This document shows positions 1 to 8,873 of a DNA stretch of 58,252 nucleotides, one piece after another. Positions within the stretch are counted from its first letter, which is position 1. Each line of letters begins with the position of its first letter. The stretch is from the NCBI RefSeq assembly GCF_012843435.1, contig NZ_JABAFC010000022.1:1-58252 (forward strand). The letters run 5' to 3'. A model generated the notes under the pieces. The model was not told the origin of the DNA, did no database searches, and saw nothing but the letters and a program-made list of their open reading frames with translations. Made by a program: the position numbers and the translations under genes. This stretch comes from Psychrobacillus sp. BL-248-WT-3. GTDB taxonomy: Bacteria; Bacillota; Bacilli; Bacillales_A; Planococcaceae.

Positions 1-77
1 TCCCCTTAACGGATAAAGTAAGTATGTGTTTAGAATAAAGATAGTAATACATTTACACAAAATATTTTACATTCCCT

Positions 78-243
78 CATCTCCGCAAGGTTTAGAGTCA
101 TCTCTGCAAGGTTCTAGCACATCTCTGCAAGGTTCTAGCTCATCTCTGCAAGGTTCTAGCTCATCTCTGCAAGGTTAGCTATTCTCCGCAAGGTTGTGAC
201 TCATTTCCGCAAGATTTTGCGTCATCTCTGCAAGGTGATCAGC
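78..243. repeat. 21-bp tandem repeat array, 8 units, directly behind pheT
   Basis: Eight head-to-tail units of about 21 bp follow the consensus CATCTCTGCAAGGTTCTAGCT. They start near 78, 99, 120, 141, 162, 181, 202 and 223. The fifth unit is 19 bp and the outer ones are degenerate (Ctc/Ctg and tail changes). The array ends 2 nt from the pheT stop codon, so it would be read into the pheT 3' end as repeats of AACCTTGCAGAGATGAG. There are no spacers, so it is not a CRISPR. Read on the minus strand, part of it is open in a heptad-like frame (LAEM..), but the 19-bp unit breaks the frame. The function is unknown. Confidence 0.9.
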
Positions 244-245
244 CT

Positions 246-2657
246 TTATCCTCGCAGCTCGGCTCCTGCTTGCTCAGCTAATGCTTTTAGAACTTTGTTA
301 TGTGCATTAACTACTTCTTCATCCGTTAATGTACGCTCTGGATCGAAATACGTTAGAGAGAATGCAACTGATTTTTTGCCTGGTTCCATTTTTTCTCCTT
401 CATATAAATCGAATAAATGTACACCCTTAAGCAATTTTCCACCTGATTGTTGAATAATTGCTTGCAGCTCTCCAGTAGCTTTTTCCTGATCCACTACTAA
501 TGCGATATCGCGCGTAATAGAAGGGAATTTAGAAACTGGTTGATAATACAATGTTCCAGCATCTTTGTTTAATACCTTCATTAAATTCAGCTCGAATACA
601 TACGTATCCTTTAAGTCACGTGCTTTTTGTTCAGCCGGGTGTAATTGACCAATAATACCGATCTCTTCCCCTGCCAATTGGATAATTGCAGTTCTTCCTG
701 GATGCATTCCTTCCATTACTGTACGTTCAAAGGTTAACTCACTTGTATGACCAAGTAAATCCATTAAACCTTCAACAATTCCTTTTAAAACAAAGAAATC
801 TACTGCTTTTTTCTCTCCTTGCCAGCTATGCTCAACCCACTTACCAGCAATAACGCCTGCTAAATGCTCTTGCTCATGAGGTAATCCAGATGCTGTTTCT
901 CCTAAGAAAACAGAACCAATTTCATACAACGCAACGGTATCTGCTTGGCGAGCAGTGTTATACGTTACAGCCTCTAGCAAATGAGGGATTAAGCTTTGAC
1001 GTAGCGTGCTACGCTCCTCACTCATTGGCATTAATAGTTCCGTTACAGGAGCAGTTTCTAAAGCAAACTTTTGTGCTACTTCTTTAGAAGTTAATGAGTA
1101 CGTAATTGCTTGGTAAAGTCCTGCACCTTCCATAAAACCACGCACTTGGCGACGTTTTGCTTGGTAGGATGTTAAACCACCTGGTTTAGACTCTTCCACA
1201 GGTAACGTCATTGGAATCTCATCATAACCATACATACGAGCTATTTCTTCCACGATGTCCTCCGGAATTTTAATATCCTGACGTCTAGTAGGTGCTTTAA
1301 TATATAAATATCCATTAGCTGCTTGGAATTCAAATTTCAAACGAGACAGAATAGATGTCATATCCTCTAAAGATATCTTCATTCCTAAACGACTGTTAAT
1401 GAAGTCTGGAGAAACGATAACTTCAGCTGGAGATTTATCTAACTTATCTACAACTACGGAACCAGCTAGTACTTCACCATTTGCAAGCTCTGCTAATAGG
1501 CTTGCTGCACGCTCTGCTGCCATATTTACACGATTTGGATCCACACCTTTTTCGAAGCGAGCACTTGCATCACTACGTAGGTTATGGTCTTTCGATGTTT
1601 GACGTACAGATCCAGCTGCAAAGTAAGCTGACTCGATTACAACGGTTGTCGTGCCTTCATGAACCTCTGAATTAGCCCCACCCATTACTCCAGCAATAGC
1701 AACCGGCTCTTTACCGTTAGTTATTACTAAATGGTTAGATTTAAGTGTTCGTTCTTGGTCATCGAGTGTAACCATCTTTTCTCCTTCAGCTGCAAGGCGA
1801 ACAACGATTTCCTTTGTTGCTAAACGGTCATAGTCAAATGCATGAAGTGGTTGACCAAATTCCATTAATACATAGTTAGTAACATCTACTACGTTATTAT
1901 GAGGACGAATTCCAGCAGCCATCAGACGATTCTGTAGCCATAATGGAGATTCTTTTACTTGTACGTTTTTAACAACCTTAGCAATATACAGAGGATTTTC
2001 TTCTATTGCATCCACACGAAGCTTCAAATAGTCCTCTGCCTTTTCATTGCTTTCTGTATAAGCAGCCTCAGGATATTTCATATCCTCTGAAAGAATAGCC
2101 CCTACCTCATAAGCAACTCCTAGCATACTTAGTGCATCCGAGCGGTTTGGTGTTAAACCTAACTCTAGCACTACATCGTCCAGGCCTAATAAAGGAAGTG
2201 CACTTTCACCTGGTACAGCTGTTTCAGGAAGAACATAAATCCCTTCTGCATACGCTTTAGCTACTAGGCGACCTTCAATACCTAGCTCTTGAAGAGAACA
2301 GATCATTCCATTAGATACTTCTCCGCGTAGCTTTGCTTTTTTAATTTTAATGCCACCTGGTAGCACAGCTCCAGGACGTGCAACGATTACCTTTTGACCA
2401 GCGTCAACGTTCGGAGCACCACAAATAATTTGAGTGATTTCATCTCCTACATCCACCTGACAGATGTTTAGCTTATCTGCTTCTGGATGCTTCACTTTTT
2501 CCTTTACATAACCGACTACCACATTTGTCATGCCTAGAGAGCGATCAATCACTGCATCTACTTCTATTCCTGAGCGAGTAATTTTCTCACCTAAGTCTTT
2601 CGGGTCCAACCCTTGTGTGTTTACATATTCTGATAACCATTTCGTTGATACTAACAT
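246..2657 (-). CDS. pheT: Phenylalanyl-tRNA synthetase beta subunit
   Basis: PheT charges tRNA-Phe with phenylalanine as the beta part of the cytosolic alpha2-beta2 PheST enzyme. The 803-aa length matches the Bacillus family (about 804). Visible parts are the N-terminal EMAP-like tRNA-binding domain (about residues 40-150, with IICGAPNVDAGQKV), the B3/B4 editing region with ANSEVHEGTTTVVIESAYF near the middle, the B5 domain, the catalytic-like core, and the C-terminal FDX-ACB anticodon-binding domain beginning near YYQPVSKFPSITRDIALVV. It starts 12 nt after the pheS stop, so the two genes form one operon under the Phe T-box. Downstream there is no clear terminator, only the 21-bp tandem repeat. 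Confidence 0.98.
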   Translation of the reverse strand: MLVSTKWLSEYVNTQGLDPKDLGEKITRSGIEVDAVIDRSLGMTNVVVGYVKEKVKHPEADKLNICQVDVGDEITQIICGAPNVDAGQKVIVARPGAVLPGGIKIKKAKLRGEVSNGMICSLQELGIEGRLVAKAYAEGIYVLPETAVPGESALPLLGLDDVVLELGLTPNRSDALSMLGVAYEVGAILSEDMKYPEAAYTESNEKAEDYLKLRVDAIEENPLYIAKVVKNVQVKESPLWLQNRLMAAGIRPHNNVVDVTNYVLMEFGQPLHAFDYDRLATKEIVVRLAAEGEKMVTLDDQERTLKSNHLVITNGKEPVAIAGVMGGANSEVHEGTTTVVIESAYFAAGSVRQTSKDHNLRSDASARFEKGVDPNRVNMAAERAASLLAELANGEVLAGSVVVDKLDKSPAEVIVSPDFINSRLGMKISLEDMTSILSRLKFEFQAANGYLYIKAPTRRQDIKIPEDIVEEIARMYGYDEIPMTLPVEESKPGGLTSYQAKRRQVRGFMEGAGLYQAITYSLTSKEVAQKFALETAPVTELLMPMSEERSTLRQSLIPHLLEAVTYNTARQADTVALYEIGSVFLGETASGLPHEQEHLAGVIAGKWVEHSWQGEKKAVDFFVLKGIVEGLMDLLGHTSELTFERTVMEGMHPGRTAIIQLAGEEIGIIGQLHPAEQKARDLKDTYVFELNLMKVLNKDAGTLYYQPVSKFPSITRDIALVVDQEKATGELQAIIQQSGGKLLKGVHLFDLYEGEKMEPGKKSVAFSLTYFDPERTLTDEEVVNAHNKVLKALAEQAGAELRG

Positions 2658-2669
2658 GTCATTTCCTCC

Positions 2670-3707
2670 TTACACTTCTGTTCGGTGGAATTGCGATAAG
2701 AAACGCACATCATTTGTATAGAAATGACGAATATCTTCCACTCCATATTTCAACATTGCAATACGCTCTGGTCCCATACCAAACGCAAAACCAGAAAGCT
2801 TTTTAGAATCATAACCAGCCATCTCAAGAACATTAGGATGAACCATACCTGCTCCTAGGATTTCAATCCAACCTGTTTTCTTACATACGTTACAACCACT
2901 TCCTCCACATTTGAAGCAAGAGATATCCATCTCTACAGAGGGCTCTGTGAATGGGAAGAAACTTGGACGCAGTCGAATTTCACGATCTTCTCCGAACATT
3001 TTTTTCGCGAATAAAGATAAAGTACCTTTTAAATCACTCATACGAATATTTTCACCGATGACTAAACCTTCGATTTGAGTGAATTGATGAGAATGGGTAG
3101 CATCATCATTATCACGACGATATACCTTACCAGGACAAATGATCTTAATTGGTTGCCCTTCTTTTGCTTCCATCGTGCGCGCTTGAACTGGAGAGGTATG
3201 CGTACGCAATAGAATATCCTCTGAAATATAGAAGGAATCCTGCATATCACGTGCTGGATGACCTTTTGGTAAATTCAATGCTTCAAAATTGTAATAATCC
3301 TTTTCTACCTCAGGACCTTCTGCAATTTCATAACCCATGCTTAAAAATAGATCTTCGATTTCCTCCACTACACGAGTGAGTGGGTGATGATTACCTGTTT
3401 TCACTGGTCTTCCCGGTAATGTTACATCAATAGACTCTTTTGCAAGCTGTTCTTGAATCGCTTGCTCTTGAAGTAATGTCATGCGTGCTTCTAGAACAGC
3501 AGTTACTTCCTCACGCACTACATTGACAAGTGCTCCCATTTTTGGACGTTCCTCGGCTGGGAGTTTACCCATACCCTTTAGTAAATCCGTAATCGGTCCT
3601 TTTTTCCCTAAATACGCTACTCTCACATCATTTAATTCTTTTGTGTTTTGTGAAGCTTCAATTTTTTGTAATGCTTCTTCTTTTAACTGTTGAAGTTGTG
3701 CTTCCAT
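2670..3707 (-). CDS. pheS: Phenylalanyl-tRNA synthetase alpha subunit
   Basis: PheS is the catalytic alpha subunit of phenylalanyl-tRNA synthetase. At 345 aa it matches the usual bacterial size. It has an N-terminal coiled-coil arm (about 1-90), which contacts tRNA. The class II core follows, with motif 2 around [19 protein letters not shown] and motif 3 near [15 protein letters not shown] cysteine cluster [12 protein letters not shown] lies near residue 265, as in many PheS proteins. The start has a strong AGGAGGG ribosome binding site 9 nt upstream. It is the first gene of pheST and is controlled by the T-box leader at 3737-4001. Confidence 0.98.
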   Translation of the reverse strand: MEAQLQQLKEEALQKIEASQNTKELNDVRVAYLGKKGPITDLLKGMGKLPAEERPKMGALVNVVREEVTAVLEARMTLLQEQAIQEQLAKESIDVTLPGRPVKTGNHHPLTRVVEEIEDLFLSMGYEIAEGPEVEKDYYNFEALNLPKGHPARDMQDSFYISEDILLRTHTSPVQARTMEAKEGQPIKIICPGKVYRRDNDDATHSHQFTQIEGLVIGENIRMSDLKGTLSLFAKKMFGEDREIRLRPSFFPFTEPSVEMDISCFKCGGSGCNVCKKTGWIEILGAGMVHPNVLEMAGYDSKKLSGFAFGMGPERIAMLKYGVEDIRHFYTNDVRFLSQFHRTEV

Positions 3708-3736
3708 TTGAAAAATCCCTCCTAATTGACAAAATA

Positions 3737-4001
3737 AAAAATCCCCGCCCCTATAAAAGGGACGAGGACTAATTTCGCGGTACCACCCTGATTATTGCAC
3801 AACTAAACGTGCAATCACTCAATTCGAATAACGGCTCTACACCGGCACACCTTTACAGTAAACACTGGTCCCGGTGGCAGCTAACGGGGTGAACTTCTAT
3901 ATGAATTCTCCATTTACGCTTCCAGTCTAGGCGCAAAATCCCTACATTCGAATAATCATATATACTTTTCCCGATGACAGCTTTTCTTATTTATCAAATT
4001 A
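3737..4001 (-). promoter_or_regulatory. T-box riboswitch of pheST, specifier UUC
   Basis: On the minus strand the leader carries the T-box core AGGGTGGTACCGCG (3789-3776). A GC-rich terminator hairpin follows (CCTCGTCCC...GGGGCGGGG then a T-run, about 3765-3737). Stem I closes through AGCT..CGGG pairing with CCCCG..AGCT. The triplet UUC (3893-3891), followed by A and the closing stem, sits in the specifier position and matches tRNA-Phe. Uncharged tRNA-Phe should stabilise the antiterminator and switch pheST on. The specifier fits the downstream gene. Confidence 0.93.
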
Positions 4002-4007
4002 TTATCT

Positions 4008-4036
4008 ATTATACGGACTTTTAAACATTTCATCAA
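4008..4036 (-). promoter_or_regulatory. Sigma-A promoter of pheST
   Basis: TTGATG (4036-4031) and TATAAT (4013-4008) are separated by 17 bp and lie just upstream of the T-box leader. The -35 box nearly touches the end of the upstream methyltransferase gene. Confidence 0.8.
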
Positions 4037-4042
4037 GGGTAT

Positions 4043-4807
4043 TTATCTCAATGTAAGCCCATAAAGAAGAATTCCTGTTGCGACTGCGACATTTAAAGAT
4101 TCCGCTTGGCCCAATAAAGGAACAATAATATTTTGGTCCGTTTGTTCTAAAAGACTTGCTTGTATACCGCTACCTTCGTTTCCTACTATTAATGCAAACG
4201 CATCACTTTTCTCTACCTCATGAAACGGCGTTGAATTTTCAAATGCCGTGCCATATACTTTTACATTTTTCTCTTTTAGCAGATCGACCCAATAGCTTAA
4301 GTCACCTTTTAAAATGGGGATGTGGAAATGAGAGCCTTGAGCAGAGCGAAGCGTTTTAGAATTATACGCATCAGCTGATCCCTTTCCAAGAATAACAGCG
4401 TCTATCCCTGCAGCATCAGCCGTACGGATCATCGTTCCAATATTCCCAGGGTCTTGAACCGCATCGATTAATAAAAATTTACTCCAATTTTCTTGTTCAT
4501 CTGCTTGAGCCGCATTTTGTTTACAATGTGCAAAAATGCCTTGGGTATGCTCTGTTTCTGCAAGCTCTTTTTTAATAACATCATTAATTTCTACTATTTC
4601 TAGATTGTCTACATCCCAACTGGCAGGAATTTCACTTGTATCGCTTAACATGATTGTTAAGACAAGTTCTTTTTGTTTGATTGCTTCTTCTACTAAATGA
4701 TAGCCTTCAATAATAAATTCACCAGTTTTATCTCTTTCTTTTCGAACACTGAGTAATTTTTTCCAATGCTTCACTAAAGAGTTTTGAGGAGATTCGATTC
4801 GTTTCAT
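4043..4807 (-). CDS. TrmH/SpoU-family RNA 2'-O-methyltransferase (YsgA-like)
   Basis: This 254-aa protein is a SPOUT-class, SAM-dependent RNA ribose methyltransferase, probably acting on 23S rRNA or tRNA. It has an N-terminal L30e-like RNA-binding part (about 1-95) and a SpoU catalytic domain. The motifs are LIDAVQDPGNIGTMIRTADA (motif 1), IVGNEGSGI (motif 2) and IIVPLLGQAESLNVAVATGI (motif 3), which forms the trefoil-knot cofactor site. Position next to pheS and sspI matches B. subtilis ysgA. The exact RNA target cannot be read from sequence. The ribosome binding site is weak. Confidence 0.93.
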   Translation of the reverse strand: MKRIESPQNSLVKHWKKLLSVRKERDKTGEFIIEGYHLVEEAIKQKELVLTIMLSDTSEIPASWDVDNLEIVEINDVIKKELAETEHTQGIFAHCKQNAAQADEQENWSKFLLIDAVQDPGNIGTMIRTADAAGIDAVILGKGSADAYNSKTLRSAQGSHFHIPILKGDLSYWVDLLKEKNVKVYGTAFENSTPFHEVEKSDAFALIVGNEGSGIQASLLEQTDQNIIVPLLGQAESLNVAVATGILLYGLTLR

Positions 4808-4986
4808 ATTTTGTACCGCCTTTTTCTAAAATGCTGCAAAACAAATAGTTTAGCATCTTTTCTTTGTAGAAGATTATATCATGTTCCTCGATTAGTTCAT
4901 ATGTTCATATTTATCTTCCGTCAATTCAAAAAAATTATGTATAGTTGACGAGACGTGGGGAAAGATGAAGACAAGGAGTGATGAAA

Positions 4987-5196
4987 ATGGATTTTCAAAT
5001 TCGAGAAGCAATAGCAGCTAACCTAAAGGGTAATTCAGCTACTGATATTAAAGAAGTGGTAGAAGATGCAATTAACCGAGGAGAAGAACATTTACTACCT
5101 GGTCTAGGCGTAATTTTTGAAAAATGGTGGAAATCTGCTGATGAATCCAGCAAACAAGCAATGCTAAATAATGTTTCTACTGCATTTGCTCAATAA
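4987..5196 (+). CDS. sspI: Small acid-soluble spore protein I
   Basis: SspI is a minor small acid-soluble protein made in the forespore, so this gene indicates an endospore former. The 69-aa product has the family core VEDAINRGEEHLLPGLGVIFEKWW. I chose ATG 4987 because AAGGAG (4972-4977) is well spaced from it, whereas GTG 4978 and ATG 4981 are too close to that site. Expression is expected from a forespore sigma factor, but I could not identify a convincing sigma-G promoter. A symmetric terminator follows. Confidence 0.95.
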   Translation: MDFQIREAIAANLKGNSATDIKEVVEDAINRGEEHLLPGLGVIFEKWWKSADESSKQAMLNNVSTAFAQ

Positions 5197-5209
5197 GTAT
5201 TGGCTAACG

Positions 5210-5232
5210 GAGACCGTAGATACTACGGTCTC
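5210..5232. terminator. Bidirectional terminator of sspI and the lipoprotein gene
   Basis: A perfect 10-bp stem GAGACCGTAG/CTACGGTCTC with a 3-nt loop is followed by a T-rich tract on the plus strand. Its right arm contains the stop codon and last two codons of the convergent minus-strand gene. Confidence 0.85.
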
Positions 5233-5561
5233 TTTATTAATTCAATTTTAGTACCATGACCAGAGCTTGGTGAGCTTGTGTCCAAGGCATCATACCAAAC
5301 TTTCACCTTGTCCCCAACCTCTATATTAGAGATTTGTTCGTCAAATCCAAAGGAAGAAGATTGAATAGATTTAGATGTAACTTCCTCCTTTGTTAGAATT
5401 CTATCTATTCCTGGTTGCTCTTCATAAATAAAAACATGAGCATCAGAGACCTCTGCTACTATCCCTTCCCTCACAAATTGATTTTCCTGACTTTCTTCTT
5501 TACAACCCCATAAACTAACTACGGATACAAGTATTATAAGAAACCCAAAATATCGAATCAT
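5223..5561 (-). CDS. Small lipoprotein, DUF3221/YobA-like
   Basis: This is a predicted membrane-anchored lipoprotein of 112 aa. It has a short hydrophobic signal (IRYFGFLIILVSVVSLW) and a lipobox ending in GC near residue 20. The mature part (REGIVAEVSDAHVFIYEE... VGDKVKVWYDA) resembles the small beta-rich DUF3221 domain of uncharacterised Bacillus lipoproteins. I chose ATG 5561 because GGGAGG lies 6 nt upstream. A longer frame from 5585 has no such site and runs into the previous gene. It is probably co-transcribed with the DUF2441-like gene. Function unknown. Confidence 0.75.
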   Translation of the reverse strand: MIRYFGFLIILVSVVSLWGCKEESQENQFVREGIVAEVSDAHVFIYEEQPGIDRILTKEEVTSKSIQSSSFGFDEQISNIEVGDKVKVWYDALDTSSPSSGHGTKIELIKRP

Positions 5562-5577
5562 TGTTAACCTCCCAACA

Positions 5578-6168
5578 TTATTCATACTCTTCTAGAATTT
5601 CTACAACTTCTATTTTTCCGTCCACTAACATCTCAGGTAGTCCACTGATTACATTTCCTTGCCAATACTCTCTTGCCTGCTCTATTTTCTTTGCAAAAGA
5701 TATACCATCTTCCTTTGGCAAAAAGCTAGCATCTCCCTCAAAAGTTTTACCATCAACTCGAAGCTTAACAAGCTGCAACACCTGCCGATTATAGGAATTA
5801 AATAAGTCTGCCCATTTGAGTGCATCCTCTAAGCTTTTTGTAGCATATAGACAGGATAATCTAGATGGGTAATTCGGATATTCCTCTAATCTAACCATTT
5901 CTACTATCGTTTCACGAATTGCTCTAGTCGTTTGGTCCAAATATTTATGGCCAACTTCTGCATCCTCTTTAGTTAAGTTAACCCCTTCATTTGTGTATTG
6001 GTTTTGAAAAATTTGAACAAAGTCTTCTCCCTTGGAATTTAATTGTTCTTTTTCGAAAAAGAAGTGATATAACGTATTCTTTTGGTTCTCACTAAAATCA
6101 ATTATCTGCCCCACTCTCATCTTGTTTCTTGTAACAATATGATATACAACTAGTTCATTCTCCGTCAT
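5578..6168 (-). CDS. DUF2441-like protein of unknown function
   Basis: This is a soluble 196-aa protein without signal peptide or membrane segment. The features I recognise are the N-terminal [17 protein letters not shown] segment, a central [20 protein letters not shown] block, and [19 protein letters not shown]. These recall the DUF2441 family of Bacillus proteins, whose activity I do not know. The start has AAGGAG 6 nt upstream. The lipoprotein gene begins 16 nt after its stop, so the two are likely one transcript. The family call is from memory of motif style and is moderate. Confidence 0.6.
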   Translation of the reverse strand: MTENELVVYHIVTRNKMRVGQIIDFSENQKNTLYHFFFEKEQLNSKGEDFVQIFQNQYTNEGVNLTKEDAEVGHKYLDQTTRAIRETIVEMVRLEEYPNYPSRLSCLYATKSLEDALKWADLFNSYNRQVLQLVKLRVDGKTFEGDASFLPKEDGISFAKKIEQAREYWQGNVISGLPEMLVDGKIEVVEILEEYE

Positions 6169-6256
6169 TTTTTTCTCCTTTTATTAATAAAATAGAAAAC
6201 AAAACATTTCAATCCACTAAACTACTAAATTATTTTATTTATTAGATAATTTGTTC

Positions 6257-6284
6257 TTGATTTATATAATATACTGTATATAAT
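6257..6284 (+). promoter_or_regulatory. Promoter with internal palindrome, upstream of the D-LDH/BASS operon
   Basis: TTGATT (6257-6262) and TATAAT (6279-6284) are spaced by 16 bp. A perfect 13-bp palindrome ATATACTGTATAT (6269-6281) lies between and over the -10, where a repressor could bind. The operator idea is inference. Confidence 0.5.
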
Positions 6285-6357
6285 TACTCTATGAGTTTGA
6301 ATAATTAGAAAAATCATAAAAGTTATACATCTAAATTATAGCAAAGAGGCGAAGCGA

Positions 6358-7752
6358 ATGAAGATTTTAATGGAAAATATAGTGGAAGCATTGCAAGAAC
6401 ACCTAGAGCAAGACCAGATCTCCACCAACCAAACTATCCGAGAATTACATGGAAAAGATGAATCCTACCATTCTATTAGCTTGCCAGACATTGTCGTTTT
6501 CCCTAAAAACTCGGCAGATGTGAGCAATATCATGAAGACTGCTAATAAACTTGGAGTTCCAGTCGTACCCTTTGGTCGTGGCACGAGTTTAGAAGGGCAT
6601 GTGATTCCCTATGATAATGGAATAACGATCGATTTTTCTTTGATGGATAAAATATTGGAAATAAGAGAACAGGATTTACTTGTGATAGTCCAGCCAGGTG
6701 TAACGAGAACACAGCTGAACATGGAGTTAAAAAAGTATGGTTTATTCTTTTCGGTTGACCCTGGTGCTGATGCTACTCTTGGCGGAATGGCCGCTACAAA
6801 TGCGAGTGGGACTACAACTGTGAAGTACGGAGTTATGAGAGATCAAGTTCGAGACCTAGAAGTAGTGCTTGCGGATGGAACAATCATACATACAGGAAAC
6901 TTGGCAGCTAAATCTGCCTCTGGATTTCACTTGAATGGGTTGTTTGTTGGTTCGGAGGGTACATTAGGCTGTTTTACAGAACTGACTTTAAAGGTGTATG
7001 GCATACCAGAATTCACGACTGCTGCTAGAGCAACATTCCCTACTGTCAAACATGCAGTGGAGGCAGTAACCTCTATTTTACAGGCAGGTATACCGATTGC
7101 TCGCGTAGAGCTAGTAGATGAAAGCTCTATTCGTCAGGTAAATCAATTTAGTGAAACTAACTACGCTGAAAAGCCTACATTGTTTTTGGAATTCCACGGC
7201 AATGAAGCTGGACTTGCTCAAGATGTAGAATTTACTCAAGAAATTGTGAAGGACCATGGCAGTGAGGATATTCAATTTGAAACCGATAACGCTGCTCGAA
7301 ACAAGCTTTGGGACGCAAGACATAATCTAGCCTATGCTTACATTCATGGAAACGTAGGAAAGAAGCTCATGGTGACCGATGTTTGTGTTCCTATTTCCGA
7401 GCTAGCTGACGCTGTCATATTTGCACGTAAGGAACTTGATGCTATCGGGTTGATAGGAGGCCTTACAGGTCATGTCGGTGATGGAAATTTCCATGCCCTT
7501 ATCATGATTGATATGAACGATCCGGAAGAAATACAGAAGGCCGTGACCTATAACGAAAAAATCGTACGATACGCTCTGGAACGAAAAGGTACTTGTACAG
7601 GCGAGCACGGGGTAGGTGTAGGGAAGCAAAAATACCAGGCAGCAGAACACGGGGAGGCACTTCAAGTTATGGAAAAGATTAAAGTTGCTTTAGATCCCAA
7701 CAATATTTTAAATCCAAACAAAATTGTAAAACTTGAAAGAGAAGGTGAGTAA
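6358..7752 (+). CDS. FAD-linked D-lactate/glycolate-type dehydrogenase
   Basis: This 464-aa enzyme belongs to the VAO/FAD-binding PCMH oxidoreductases (GlcD / D-lactate dehydrogenase cytochrome type). These oxidise 2-hydroxy acids such as D-lactate or glycolate to 2-oxo acids. The FAD-binding half holds VPVVPFGRGTSLEGH, GADATLGGMAATNASG and FVGSEGTLG (about 65-205). The C-terminal FAD-oxidase cap has GHVGDGNFHALI and ends with TGEHGVGVGKQKY and the usual NPNKIV tail. B. subtilis has glcD-glcF in this neighbourhood. Here there is no GlcF-like iron-sulfur partner, and the sequence resembles stand-alone D-LDH more. A BASS transporter follows after 1 nt, which suggests uptake of the substrate. 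Confidence 0.9.
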   Translation: MKILMENIVEALQEHLEQDQISTNQTIRELHGKDESYHSISLPDIVVFPKNSADVSNIMKTANKLGVPVVPFGRGTSLEGHVIPYDNGITIDFSLMDKILEIREQDLLVIVQPGVTRTQLNMELKKYGLFFSVDPGADATLGGMAATNASGTTTVKYGVMRDQVRDLEVVLADGTIIHTGNLAAKSASGFHLNGLFVGSEGTLGCFTELTLKVYGIPEFTTAARATFPTVKHAVEAVTSILQAGIPIARVELVDESSIRQVNQFSETNYAEKPTLFLEFHGNEAGLAQDVEFTQEIVKDHGSEDIQFETDNAARNKLWDARHNLAYAYIHGNVGKKLMVTDVCVPISELADAVIFARKELDAIGLIGGLTGHVGDGNFHALIMIDMNDPEEIQKAVTYNEKIVRYALERKGTCTGEHGVGVGKQKYQAAEHGEALQVMEKIKVALDPNNILNPNKIVKLEREGE

Positions 7753-7753
7753 T

Positions 7754-8737
7754 ATGAAAACATTAGAGAAAATCAGTAGCTTTGCTGGCAAATATTTTGC
7801 CCTCTTGGTTATCTTAATTGCTGTAATAGCTTACTTAATACCAGAAACCTTCCTGCCATTTCGTAGTTATATAACTCTCCTACTAGGGGTAGTTATGTTT
7901 GGAATGGGCCTAACGCTTAAAGCAGTAGATTTTAAGCTAATCTTAACTAATCCTAAACCAGTATTAATCGGTGTAGCAGCACAATTTGTCATCATGCCAT
8001 TAGTTGCTTTTGCAATAGCCTACATGCTACAGCTTCCTAATGAATTAGCTGCCGGCCTTGTACTCCTAGGCTCTGTACCAGGTGGAACCGCATCAAATGT
8101 AATGGTTTACTTAGCGAAAGGAAATGTACCACTTTCTATTACAATGACGTCCTTCTCTACTCTCTTGGCGCCTTTAATGACACCAGTTTTACTTTTATGG
8201 TTAGCTGGGCAATGGATGCCGGTAAATGTAATGGATATGTTTATGTCCATTGTCCAAGTAATTATCGTTCCGATTGTTCTTGGTCTACTTATTAAAAAAT
8301 TATTACCAACGGTTGTAGAAAAAAGCGCAAACGTTGTACCATTAATCTCTGTATTAGCTATTATCATCATTGTTTCAGCAGTAGTCGCAGGTAATGTTAA
8401 TAACATCGCTTCTGCAGGATTATTAGTTTTTGTTGGGGTCTTCCTTCATAATGGTGCTGGTCTATTGCTTGGCTACTTCACTGGGAAAATGATGAAGCTA
8501 TCTAGATCTGACTGCCGTGCCATTTCAATTGAGGTTGGTATGCAAAACTCAGGCTTAGGTGTTGCACTAGCAACTGCCCATTTAGGACCGTTAGCTGCAC
8601 TTCCAAGCGCTCTAGGAGCTGTTTGGCACAATATCTCAGGCCCAATTATAGCAACTATTTGGTCAAAAAATGCAGCAGATTCCGAGGAAGAAGAGATGGA
8701 AGCGATCCCGTTAGAAAGTAAGCCTTCACAGATTTAA
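7754..8737 (+). CDS. BASS-family sodium-coupled organic anion transporter
   Basis: A 327-aa integral membrane protein of the bile acid:sodium symporter (BASS/SBF) family with about nine hydrophobic segments. Recognisable blocks are LLGVVMFGMGLTLKAVDF, VLLGSVPGGTASNVMVYLAKG (the conserved crossover region) and SIEVGMQNSGLGVALA. I place the start at ATG 7754, one base after the dehydrogenase stop, with GAAGGTGAG just upstream. The longer frame from 7733 overlaps the previous gene. Tight coupling suggests that it moves the dehydrogenase substrate. Some plant BASS proteins carry glycolate, so a 2-hydroxy acid is a reasonable guess. A strong terminator follows. Confidence 0.9.
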   Translation: MKTLEKISSFAGKYFALLVILIAVIAYLIPETFLPFRSYITLLLGVVMFGMGLTLKAVDFKLILTNPKPVLIGVAAQFVIMPLVAFAIAYMLQLPNELAAGLVLLGSVPGGTASNVMVYLAKGNVPLSITMTSFSTLLAPLMTPVLLLWLAGQWMPVNVMDMFMSIVQVIIVPIVLGLLIKKLLPTVVEKSANVVPLISVLAIIIIVSAVVAGNVNNIASAGLLVFVGVFLHNGAGLLLGYFTGKMMKLSRSDCRAISIEVGMQNSGLGVALATAHLGPLAALPSALGAVWHNISGPIIATIWSKNAADSEEEEMEAIPLESKPSQI

Positions 8738-8778
8738 AATAGGAATGGCAGTGGATGTTCACACTGCCATTCCTATTT
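8737..8778 (+). terminator. Terminator of the D-LDH/BASS operon
   Basis: A 17-bp stem, starting AAATAGGAATGGC and repeated inverted up to 8778, encloses an 8-nt loop and ends in TTTT. It begins on the last base of the transporter stop codon. Confidence 0.9.
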
Positions 8779-8873
8779 TGATTATCCATTACTTTAGATA
8801 GATCTCGATTTGCATTATCCAATGATAGATACATAAGAGAGCACTTACTCTCTGGAAGTACAAGTATCAAAAA

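Noticed and set aside
78-243. CRISPR array
   Set aside because: Units are 21 bp, directly joined, with no spacers and no cas genes near.
196-453. 85-aa frame on the plus strand
   Set aside because: It is antisense to the 3' end of pheT and begins inside the tandem repeat, with no ribosome binding site.
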